A stretch of DNA of 8,243 nt, taken from NCBI GenBank assembly GCA_016219795.1, contig JACRKK010000051.1:1-8243 (forward strand). Reading direction: 5' to 3'. The notes under the pieces are model-generated. The model was not told the DNA's origin. It did not search any database and saw only the letters and a program-made list of their open reading frames with translations. The DNA is from Candidatus Woesearchaeota archaeon (GTDB lineage Archaea > Nanobdellota > Nanobdellia > Woesearchaeales > JACRKL01). How positions within the stretch are numbered: the first letter of the stretch is position 1; each line of letters begins with the position of its first letter. Shown here piece after piece: positions 1 through 4,980 of the stretch. A program made the position numbers and the translations under genes.

Positions 1-18
1 CATGGAAAACGCAGGGTT

Positions 19-137
19 AAAGAAAATCGGCCCGAGCGAAGCGAGAATGCCGCCGGTCTATTGACCGGCGGTGGTTGCCGAAAGCGTAGCTTGAGCGCAA
101 ATAGGAAGAACTTGTTCTTCCGTGGCCGATTTTCTTT
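19..137. repeat. Structured inverted-repeat element with internal hairpins
   Basis: A perfect 14-bp inverted repeat (19-32 and 124-137) encloses smaller ones. Inside are a perfect 9-bp hairpin (50-58 with 63-71, loop TATT) and an 18-nt perfect palindrome at 104-121 (7-bp stem, CTTG loop). There is also a weaker arm at 75-100 (TTGC with GCAA, plus AAGC/GCTT inside it). Folded as RNA this is a closing stem with a multi-branch junction. It could be a non-coding RNA, a small non-autonomous mobile element with terminal inverted repeats, or a terminator structure of a gene to the left. The L35Ae TATA box begins 21 nt after it, so it is not part of that transcript. A 20-codon reading frame ends at a TGA at 62-64 inside the hairpin, but nothing shows it is coding. 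The structure is seen directly; its role is unknown. Confidence 0.6.
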
Positions 138-157
138 TTACAAGACAAAAACCAAAA

Positions 158-167
158 CTATTTAAAT
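158..167 (+). promoter_or_regulatory. TATA box of the L35Ae gene
   Basis: The sequence CTATTTAAAT is centred about 27-28 bp before the ATG at 191. In archaea transcription starts about 25-27 bp after the TATA centre, so the message would begin at or next to the start codon, i.e. be leaderless. No Shine-Dalgarno site precedes the ATG, which agrees. Confidence 0.7.
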
Positions 168-190
168 GGACGGGTTTCTCCTGCTCAACA

Positions 191-448
191 ATGGAAGGAA
201 TAATCGTCAATTTCAGGGGAAGTCACCACACACAGTATGAGAACCATATGATTGTGGCAGTAGATGGTGTCAACTCGAGAGAGCAGGCTGCAAAGCTCGT
301 TGGCAAAAAAGTAACTTGGAAAGCATCAAGCAAGAAAGAACTTGTGGGCGTTGTTCAAGCAGCTCATGGCAACAAAGGAGCAGTCCGTGTCATCTTTGAG
401 AAGGGCATGCCTGGCCAGTCATTAAGCCAACCTGTATCAATTTCTTAA
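191..448 (+). CDS. rpl35ae: Ribosomal protein L35Ae (eL33 family)
   Basis: An 85-residue protein of the archaeal/eukaryotic L35Ae (eL33) family, a small beta-barrel protein of the large ribosomal subunit. Recognisable family features are the opening MEGIIVNFRG, a central GKKVTW segment, and the C-terminal half with HGNKGAVRVIFEKGMPGQSL, where the HGNxGxVRxxF pattern is the family hallmark. The length matches archaeal members (about 85-90). I chose the ATG at 191 because homologous sequence starts there and the TATA box at 158-167 would make a leaderless message beginning at this codon. The GTG at 122 would add 23 residues encoded across the promoter and is rejected. The gene is convergent with the pilin operon, with 12 bp between the two stop codons. 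Confidence 0.9.
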   Translation: MEGIIVNFRGSHHTQYENHMIVAVDGVNSREQAAKLVGKKVTWKASSKKELVGVVQAAHGNKGAVRVIFEKGMPGQSLSQPVSIS

Positions 449-460
449 TCTAAACTCAGT

Positions 461-931
461 CTAAGGACACACAACATTGCCGCATACTCTTTGGCCGCAT
501 CCGACAGACAGGGTAGAACCATCCTGTAGCGTGATATTGAATGTCACCTTTCCTGGCTGACCTATGCCATATAAGGAGATGCCATCTGCAGGGTCTGTAT
601 CTAGATCAAGGATATTACCATCCTCATCTTCCATATAAAAACAGTAATCATTTTTGACGTTGAGTACATCTTTTGAAGCGTTATAGCCCAGATTGTAACA
701 ATCCGTCATCTTTTCAGGCAAGACCTGATTATTGCTGTCAATGAATGCGCAAGGATTTTGGCTGTCTTTTGCTGTCAGTTTGCCGCTGATAGTTTCACCC
801 TCTGCTTTCAGTTCTTTTGATGCTGAGGCGTTATTGATATAGCTTATGAAGAGAACAAAGATGATGACCACCACAAGAAAAATGCCTACGGCAACCATAA
901 CATCTGTAGACCACGTTTGTGCTTTTCTGAT
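461..931 (-). CDS. Minor pilin-like protein, cysteine-rich, class III signal; probable AUC start
   Basis: The last gene of the pilin operon. Read from the codon at 931 it has 156 residues: a short basic start, the prepilin-type site RKA|QTWSTD, one membrane helix (about residues 11-30), then an exported domain with six cysteines (61, 78, 97, 145, 150, 155) that could form three disulfides. The acidic residue lies at +6 after the cut site, not +5 as in its three neighbours, so it is a divergent member. The odd point is the start: the codon at 929-931 is ATC, placed 4 nt after a good Shine-Dalgarno match (GAGGTGG) and exactly where the neighbours begin. The nearest in-frame ATG upstream (982) overlaps the previous gene by 35 bp, has no ribosome site and adds 17 residues; the next one inside (898) removes the processing site. 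An ATG-to-ATC change or sequence error is possible. Function inferred from family style: a minor pilin or pseudopilin. Confidence 0.65.
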   Translation of the reverse strand: MRKAQTWSTDVMVAVGIFLVVVIIFVLFISYINNASASKELKAEGETISGKLTAKDSQNPCAFIDSNNQVLPEKMTDCYNLGYNASKDVLNVKNDYCFYMEDEDGNILDLDTDPADGISLYGIGQPGKVTFNITLQDGSTLSVGCGQRVCGNVVCP

Positions 932-935
932 GTTT

Positions 936-942
936 CCACCTC
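936..942 (-). promoter_or_regulatory. Shine-Dalgarno site pointing to an AUC start at 931
   Basis: On the minus strand GAGGTGG lies 4 nt before ATC at 931-929, just after the TAA of the preceding gene (950-948). No ATG, GTG or TTG lies in frame within the usual distance. This site decides the proposed start of the downstream pilin-like gene. Confidence 0.55.
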
Positions 943-947
943 TTTTT

Positions 948-1373
948 TTAACAGGAGCCGCCGCCGTTGAGCAGGAGGGCATTGCTTGTTTTGGTGATAG
1001 TGTTGGCCCCTTTGGATAAGGTTCCGTTGACTTTAGGGATGATAAACGGGAATTCCGAGTCAATAATGTGATCCTGATATTGGAGGATAAGGACGCTGTA
1101 ATTGGAGACTATTGGGCATTCCACTTTTACTGTATAGTTCTTGCTTTTTAAAGCTTGCGGTAGCTCGAATGTCCGCAGGTATCCTTCTTCCTGGGTAAAC
1201 GCAAGGTTAATCTCACTGGTTATGACGGTTGCCAGGTCTTTGATAAGTTCCACATCCTTGTTTTTCTGGACTTCAACGAGGCGTGTCATTGCAATGGCAA
1301 GAAACGTAACGAACACAAAGAGCATGAACCCAAGCAGGATAGCCACTTCCAGAGATGATTGCGCTTTTTTCAT
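948..1373 (-). CDS. Minor pilin-like protein with class III signal peptide
   Basis: A 141-residue protein beginning MKKAQSSLE, a typical archaeal class III signal: prepilin peptidase (FlaK/PibD/EppA type) would cut between A4 and Q5, leaving the conserved Glu at +5. A single hydrophobic helix follows (about residues 10-29), then an amphipathic stretch and a beta-rich exported domain containing EEGYLRTFELP, a pattern I associate with DPANN pilin-like proteins. One Cys at 86 and one at the extreme C-terminus (141). The start at 1373 overlaps the stop of the upstream gene in ATGA, so translation is coupled; the longer frame starting at 1454 would lie inside the upstream gene and lose the signal. 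Likely a minor subunit of a type IV-like pilus; the exact role is not visible. Confidence 0.8.
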   Translation of the reverse strand: MKKAQSSLEVAILLGFMLFVFVTFLAIAMTRLVEVQKNKDVELIKDLATVITSEINLAFTQEEGYLRTFELPQALKSKNYTVKVECPIVSNYSVLILQYQDHIIDSEFPFIIPKVNGTLSKGANTITKTSNALLLNGGGSC

Positions 1374-1807
1374 AGGATGGTGATATTCACGTTTTGCTGG
1401 TCTGCAAGGATGATGATGCGTTTTTCTCCACTTGCATAACAGATGGCAGGACAAGGGTCTCCCGTTGCATTGTAGGGACCTGTGATGTTCACCAGTGATG
1501 CATAGGCAAGTTCTGTGCCATCTTCCAGCGTGAAGAGAAGTTCTTTTGCTGTAGTGCCAACGATGGATAGGTTGCTGATGCCCTCAGGCATATTTGCGGT
1601 GACGGTTATCCGTGCAGGAGCCCCCATATAATAAACCGCTTCTGCAGTATCTGTGATGGTGATGCCTATGTCCTGGACTCTGCTTGCGATAACTTCCTTT
1701 TTTGAGGTATCTGAATATTTATAGGAAAAGAAGAGTATAGGGAGCACAATCATGATGATGAATGCGGAGATGAGGATGTATTCAACAGATGCTTGTGCCT
1801 TGCTCAT
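1370..1807 (-). CDS. Minor pilin-like protein with class III signal peptide
   Basis: A 145-residue protein beginning MSKAQASVEY: the cut is predicted between A4 and Q5, with Glu at +5. The membrane helix spans about residues 10-28. The exported part is beta-rich, includes YYMGAPARITV and NMPEGI (recurrent in archaeal pilin-like proteins in my recollection), a CPAIC pair (119 and 123) and three NxT sequons (107, 113, 141) where N-glycosylation is possible. The start at 1807 is chosen because a GGAGA ribosome site lies 6 nt before it and the signal starts there; the ATG at 1825 would add six residues. It ends in an ATGA overlap with the next gene. The 78-bp gap to the major pilin upstream holds a T-rich tract and perhaps a weak TATA-like TTTATTAA, so it may be transcribed partly by read-through. 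Confidence 0.8.
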   Translation of the reverse strand: MSKAQASVEYILISAFIIMIVLPILFFSYKYSDTSKKEVIASRVQDIGITITDTAEAVYYMGAPARITVTANMPEGISNLSIVGTTAKELLFTLEDGTELAYASLVNITGPYNATGDPCPAICYASGEKRIIILADQQNVNITIL

Positions 1808-1850
1808 AGAGGGTCTCCAGAGCATAAGTGCTTAATAAACATTACCATTA

Positions 1851-1877
1851 AGAGAAAAGAGAAAGAAAAAAAAGAAA
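1851..1877 (-). terminator. T-rich tract after the major pilin gene
   Basis: About 10 nt after the major pilin stop the minus strand reads a long pyrimidine run with eight consecutive T and several shorter T runs. Archaeal RNA polymerase terminates at such T tracts without a hairpin. Placed between the first pilin gene and the three minor ones, it would let most transcripts stop after the major pilin and some read through. Termination here is inference. Confidence 0.5.
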
Positions 1878-1885
1878 GGGACTCG

Positions 1886-2365
1886 TTATCTCATCTCTGC
1901 AAAGAGTTCACCGGTGATGGTGTGGGGGTATGCAGCTCCGGTTTGGACATTGTAATAGTCAACAGCAATATTGAACTTTGCTTTGGAACCGGTATCGGTA
2001 AAGGTGCAAGGAGTTGTTCCGTTGGCAATAGCTATGGATGCTCCATTGGCTACTACTGGTCCGTCAACAGGTACAAGAACAGCTGAACAAGTGGAACTAG
2101 TACCTCCGACCTGGGTAAGGCTAAGACCCGTTATGTTGATGGGGGATCCCATTCCGTTTTCCAGTAAGAGGGTGAATGAGGTAGCACTTACCTGATGATC
2201 CGTACAACTGAGTCCTGTTCCCATAACACACTTCTCTGGTAAGATAGATTGCGGGCTTAAGACGCCAAAATACGCCAATGCACCGATGACAACCAACACA
2301 ACGAGGATTGCCCATCCATATGTCATTAAGAATTCCAATGCTGCCTGACCTTTTTTCCTGAACAT
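1886..2365 (-). CDS. Probable major type IV-like pilin, class III signal peptide
   Basis: A 159-residue protein starting MFRKKGQAALE. The class III signal has three basic residues, a predicted prepilin peptidase cut between G6 and Q7 and the conserved Glu at +5, followed by the very conserved assembly helix with TYGWAILVVLVVIGALAYFG, which I know from many DPANN pilins. After the helix comes LPEKC and a Ser/Thr-rich beta domain with four cysteines (46, 54, 93, 120), enough for two disulfides, and NIT and NGT sequons. The start at 2365 is fixed by an AAGGAGGTTG ribosome site 5 nt upstream (GGAGGT core 7 nt upstream). It is the first gene of the operon, with the best promoter and ribosome site and a T tract behind it, consistent with the most abundant subunit. 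It acts at the cell surface as the fibre subunit (inferred). No assembly ATPase, membrane platform or peptidase gene is in the window. Confidence 0.85.
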   Translation of the reverse strand: MFRKKGQAALEFLMTYGWAILVVLVVIGALAYFGVLSPQSILPEKCVMGTGLSCTDHQVSATSFTLLLENGMGSPINITGLSLTQVGGTSSTCSAVLVPVDGPVVANGASIAIANGTTPCTFTDTGSKAKFNIAVDYYNVQTGAAYPHTITGELFAEMR

Positions 2366-2370
2366 TGTAT

Positions 2371-2380
2371 CAACCTCCTT
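2371..2380 (-). promoter_or_regulatory. Strong Shine-Dalgarno site of the major pilin
   Basis: AAGGAGGTTG on the minus strand, with the GGAGGT core 7 nt before the ATG at 2365. It contrasts with the leaderless genes in this window and suggests high translation. Confidence 0.75.
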
Positions 2381-2424
2381 TTACTAACTATATTAGTATA
2401 TTGGTAGCTTCTTAGCTGTGGTAG

Positions 2425-2432
2425 TATATAAA
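2425..2432 (-). promoter_or_regulatory. TATA box of the pilin operon
   Basis: TTTATATA on the minus strand, preceded by a BRE-like GCGAAATC. Transcription would start about 26 nt on, near 2402, giving a leader of about 36 nt that contains the Shine-Dalgarno site. The spacing fits archaeal rules. Confidence 0.65.
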
Positions 2433-2483
2433 GATTTCGCTAGATCTTTTGCAGAATTCAGATGAATGTACTATGATAACACG

Positions 2484-2493
2484 AAAAACAAAC
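2484..2493 (-). terminator. Possible T-rich terminator of tRNA-Val
   Basis: About 14 nt after the tRNA 3' end the minus strand reads TAGTTTGTTTTTCG. A short T-rich run downstream of a tRNA would serve as an archaeal terminator. Weak evidence, position only. Confidence 0.35.
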
Positions 2494-2506
2494 TAGATAT
2501 AATAAA

Positions 2507-2627
2507 TGGGCCCGCCCGGATTCGAACCGGGGACCCACACCTTTCAGAGGCAACGACGAAAGACCAGAACACTTCCGGTTTTCGCTGCCATGTAAGGGTG
2601 TTGTCATAGCCGCTAGACCACGGGCCC
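2507..2627 (-). tRNA. tRNA-Val (anticodon UAC), intron-containing
   Basis: A complete tRNA for valine codon GUA. The 7-bp acceptor stem is perfect (GGGCCCG with CGGGCCC), discriminator base A at 2507, and CCA is not encoded. The D arm has the GTC/GAC stem and the GG in its loop. Anticodon stem ACACC pairs with GGTGT; the loop is CTTACA then A, with anticodon TAC at 2594-2592. The T arm is CCCGG-TTCGAAT-CCGGG, perfect. An intron interrupts the anticodon loop between positions 37 and 38; without it the tRNA is 73 nt. The gene is divergent from the MoxR gene and has its own TATA box. Confidence 0.95.
2543..2590 (-). other. 48-nt archaeal intron in tRNA-Val at position 37/38
   Basis: The intron begins TGGCAGCG and ends TTGCCTCTGAA. 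A 7-bp helix (GGCAGCG with CGTTGCC, one G-U pair) and an inner hairpin (ACCGGA with TCTGGT) fold it. Cut sites fall inside two 3-nt bulges, CA|T and AA|A, separated by a 4-nt central helix, the geometry the archaeal splicing endonuclease needs. In that central helix only two of four pairs form (C-G and A-U; U-U and U-C are mismatched), so the motif is a relaxed form. Confidence 0.85.
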
Positions 2628-2653
2628 GCTGAAAAGAAGCAGAAAACTCCCGC

Positions 2654-2664
2654 CTTTTTTAAAG
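2654..2664 (-). promoter_or_regulatory. TATA box of tRNA-Val
   Basis: On the minus strand GCTTTAAAAAA is centred about 32 bp before the mature tRNA 5' end at 2627, predicting a start near 2634 and a short leader for RNase P to remove. Confidence 0.6.
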
Positions 2665-2687
2665 CTTTGGTGTTTGGAAAACGCATA

Positions 2688-2696
2688 TTTTAAATA
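2688..2696 (+). promoter_or_regulatory. TATA box of the MoxR-VWA operon
   Basis: TTTTAAATA is centred about 29 bp before the ATG at 2721, predicting a start around 2718 and a leaderless or nearly leaderless message. No Shine-Dalgarno site is present, which agrees. It shares the divergent intergenic region with the tRNA promoter. Confidence 0.6.
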
Positions 2697-2720
2697 ACAG
2701 TCATCTTTTTTGTCTGGACT

Positions 2721-3752
2721 ATGCAACTTAACGAATCCTTAAAAGAGATTCTCCTGAAGAATCCAGACCCGTTTCCTGACATCATCGGGCAGGAGTCAGT
2801 CAAGGCGCAGCTTGTCTCTGCGCTCATTTCCGGCAGGCACATCCTTATAGTCGGGCCACCAGGTATCGGAAAGACAACGCTTGCCAAAAATGTTGCCAAA
2901 CTTTTGCCTGCAGTCGCGGTCAATAACTGTCCTTACCATTGTGATCCGGGCATGCCGGCATGTCCAGAATGCTCATCTAAAAAAACCGTCAAGACCATCA
3001 GCATCAAAGGCATAGAGCGGTTCATCCGCATCCAGGGCAGCCCTGACCTGACCGTTGAGGATCTGCTGGGGGACATTGACCCTATCAAAGCATTGAAATT
3101 TGGCCCCCTGAGCATGGAAGCATTCACACCAGGCAAAATTTTCCGAGCAAACAACGGCATCTTGTTCTTTGACGAAGTCAACCGATGCTCTGAAAAACTC
3201 CAGAACGCCCTCCTCCAGGTGCTTGAGGAAAAAAAGGCAACGCTAGGAAGCTATGATGTTGATATCCCTGCCCGTTTCATTTTTATCGGAACCATGAATC
3301 CGGAAGACAGCAGCACAGAAAAGCTGTCTGACGTCTTTTTGGATAGGTTTGATATTATCTATATGAGCTATCCAGAAAAGCTTGAACAGGAAACCGCTAT
3401 TGTCAAAAAGTCAGGAAAATCGCTTCTGCCATTCCCTGGCAAGCTTTTGGAAGTAACCCTGCATTTTGTCCGCCTGCTTCGGGAGAACAAGCACCTTGAA
3501 AAAGTGCCGGGCGTGCGTGCATCGCTTGGCCTCTACGAGCGCGCGCAGGCAACAGCACTCATACACAAGCGCAGGGAAGTAGAATTTTTGGATGTCCGGG
3601 ACGCGCTCGTTTCTGTTCTGAGCCATCGCATACGGCTCAAGCCAAGTTACGCTTATCTCCAGACATCCACTAAGTTTTTGCGGGAGCAGATGAAAAGCCA
3701 TTTTGATAAGCAGCTTGGGGAATCGCTTGCCCAGGAAGATGATGTTCCCTGA
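2721..3752 (+). CDS. MoxR/ChlI-like AAA+ ATPase with four-cysteine insertion
   Basis: A 343-residue cytoplasmic ATPase of the MoxR / Mg-chelatase subunit I clade. Motifs in order: Walker A GPPGIGKT (45-52), Walker B ILFFDE (147-152), sensor 1 at N193 in GTMNP, an arginine-finger candidate in DRFD (R209), and a sensor 2 candidate R266 in PGVRASL. FGPLSMEAFTPGK (127-139) resembles the MoxR/ChlI insert before Walker B. Between Walker A and Walker B sit Cys 70, 74, 81 and 84 (CxxxC then CxxC), a likely metal site. Proteins of this clade form hexameric rings that remodel or insert metal into client proteins together with a VWA partner; that partner follows at once, overlapping by 14 bp. True Mg-chelatase function is unlikely to be readable here because no large (H) subunit is present. 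The ATG at 2721 is placed by the TATA box. Confidence 0.88.
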   Translation: MQLNESLKEILLKNPDPFPDIIGQESVKAQLVSALISGRHILIVGPPGIGKTTLAKNVAKLLPAVAVNNCPYHCDPGMPACPECSSKKTVKTISIKGIERFIRIQGSPDLTVEDLLGDIDPIKALKFGPLSMEAFTPGKIFRANNGILFFDEVNRCSEKLQNALLQVLEEKKATLGSYDVDIPARFIFIGTMNPEDSSTEKLSDVFLDRFDIIYMSYPEKLEQETAIVKKSGKSLLPFPGKLLEVTLHFVRLLRENKHLEKVPGVRASLGLYERAQATALIHKRREVEFLDVRDALVSVLSHRIRLKPSYAYLQTSTKFLREQMKSHFDKQLGESLAQEDDVP

Positions 3753-4947
3753 CACAGGGAACGCCAAGCCAGAAGTTGAAAAACCTAATATTCTTGACCA
3801 GGAAACCATTGAAGAAATTTCAGGTAAACTGTCAAGCCAATTTCAGGATCAGAAACTCATGCATTCTGTCCTTGAAAATGACAAGATGACCATTGACTTG
3901 GGAAAAGTTATCTCTGATTCCATCAACCAAGGCTTTTCTTTCTCACCGGATATGCTTTTTGAGCAGCTGGTCAAGGATTTCAAACTGGCAAAACAGATTT
4001 ATGGCGAGTCGTTCTTGCGGCAGATGACGGGTTATGAGACCGATTATATAGACGACAATATACGCATCCCTGAATTCAAAAAACAGATCAAAGAAAATAT
4101 CACCCGCAATGTAGAAGCCATGAAACGCGAGGGCCTTCTCACCAAGAACAATGCCCCATCCGAAAAAGGGATTGAGCTTGCTTCCCTGACGCTTTGCATG
4201 AAAGAGTTGGAAAAACTGATGCCCAGGGGAACCCTTGGCGAAAAAGTGCATACCAAAAAATCCCATTATGGTGATGCATATGAGCAGCGCATCTATAGAA
4301 AAGGTGACCGCTATCGGGACATTGCACTTAAGCATTCCGTGAAAACAGCGCTTCGCCGGGGCCATACAACCCTTGAACACGAAGACCTCAGCGTGCATGA
4401 GCGGCGCAGTAAAGGCACCACTTATATCATTTACGGGCTTGATGCTTCCGGCAGCATGAAAGGCAAAAAACTCGAAGAATGCAAAAAGGCTGGCATTGCT
4501 CTTGCCTACAAGGCGATTGCAAGCAGAGACAAAGTTGGCCTGCTTGCTTTTGGCACTGACATTAAGGAGGAGGTTGCACCCACCACAGATCTTGGCCTTC
4601 TGGCAAAAACCATCATGAGGGTTCGGGCCTCCAAAGAAACAGATATCAAAAGCATGGTGCAGCGAGCGCTTATCCTTTTCCCTCGGATGGAAGTTACCAA
4701 ACATCTTATTATCATCACTGATGCGATGCCGACTGTCGGTAAAAAGCCGGAAGAAGAGACCCTTCAGGCAATAGCATCTGCCAGAAACGTAGGCATTACC
4801 ATCTCACTCATTGGCATCCAACTCACTGAAGCGGCAATTGAGTTTGCCAGACGCATCACGGAAATAGGAAAAGGGAGGTTCTACATCACCAAGAATATAG
4901 AGAATTTAGACACCTTGATGTTGCAGGAATATGATGCGGTAGGATAA
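3739..4947 (+). CDS. von Willebrand factor A domain protein (ChlD/MoxR-partner type)
   Basis: About 402 residues. The N-terminal half (to about 225) is charged and helical with no motif I can name. The C-terminal half is a VWA domain with a MIDAS metal site: DASGS (D235, S237, S239), a Thr in KETDI (T301) and an Asp in ITDAMPT (D328), so the metal site looks complete. A stretch RYRDIALKHSVKTALRRG lies just before it, as in ChlD-like partners of MoxR ATPases. It overlaps the ATPase gene by 14 bp, so translation is coupled and the two proteins likely form one complex. Start: ATG at 3739 or, with better spacing from AGGA (5 nt), the next ATG at 3742; the TTG at 3703 would lie deeper in the ATPase gene. 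No signal peptide or membrane helix. The substrate is unknown. Confidence 0.85.
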   Translation: MMFPDTGNAKPEVEKPNILDQETIEEISGKLSSQFQDQKLMHSVLENDKMTIDLGKVISDSINQGFSFSPDMLFEQLVKDFKLAKQIYGESFLRQMTGYETDYIDDNIRIPEFKKQIKENITRNVEAMKREGLLTKNNAPSEKGIELASLTLCMKELEKLMPRGTLGEKVHTKKSHYGDAYEQRIYRKGDRYRDIALKHSVKTALRRGHTTLEHEDLSVHERRSKGTTYIIYGLDASGSMKGKKLEECKKAGIALAYKAIASRDKVGLLAFGTDIKEEVAPTTDLGLLAKTIMRVRASKETDIKSMVQRALILFPRMEVTKHLIIITDAMPTVGKKPEEETLQAIASARNVGITISLIGIQLTEAAIEFARRITEIGKGRFYITKNIENLDTLMLQEYDAVG

Positions 4948-4951
4948 CCTT

Positions 4952-4960
4952 TTTATAAAA
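4952..4960 (+). promoter_or_regulatory. TATA box of topA
   Basis: TTTATAAAA centred about 25 bp before the ATG at 4981, predicting a leaderless message. It begins only 5 bp after the VWA gene stop codon, so topA has its own promoter in a 33-bp gap. Confidence 0.7.
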
Positions 4961-4980
4961 CACCTGGATTGCCATCGGAC

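Noticed and set aside
2..64. Short frame of 20 codons ending at TGA 62-64, possibly the tail of a gene to the left
   Set aside because: Too short and overlaps strong inverted repeats; no recognisable protein similarity.
122..190. GTG-initiated 23-residue N-terminal extension of the L35Ae protein
   Set aside because: It runs across the end of the structured element and the TATA box; homologous sequence begins at the ATG at 191.
1374..1454. N-terminal extension of the pilin-like gene to an ATG at 1454
   Set aside because: It would overlap most of the upstream gene's end, gives a His/Cys-rich non-signal leader, and destroys the class III signal start at 1373.
2471..2686. Minus-strand open frame of 71 codons
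   Set aside because: It covers the tRNA-Val gene and its promoter; the RNA gene explains the region.
3943..4704. Long minus-strand open frame (253 codons)
   Set aside because: Lies entirely antisense to the VWA gene, has no ribosome site or recognisable domain, and is explained as a shadow of the coding strand.
4969..4980. TTG start adding four residues to TopA
   Set aside because: It lies upstream of the transcription start predicted from the TATA box, and the ATG at 4981 gives the normal Toprim start.
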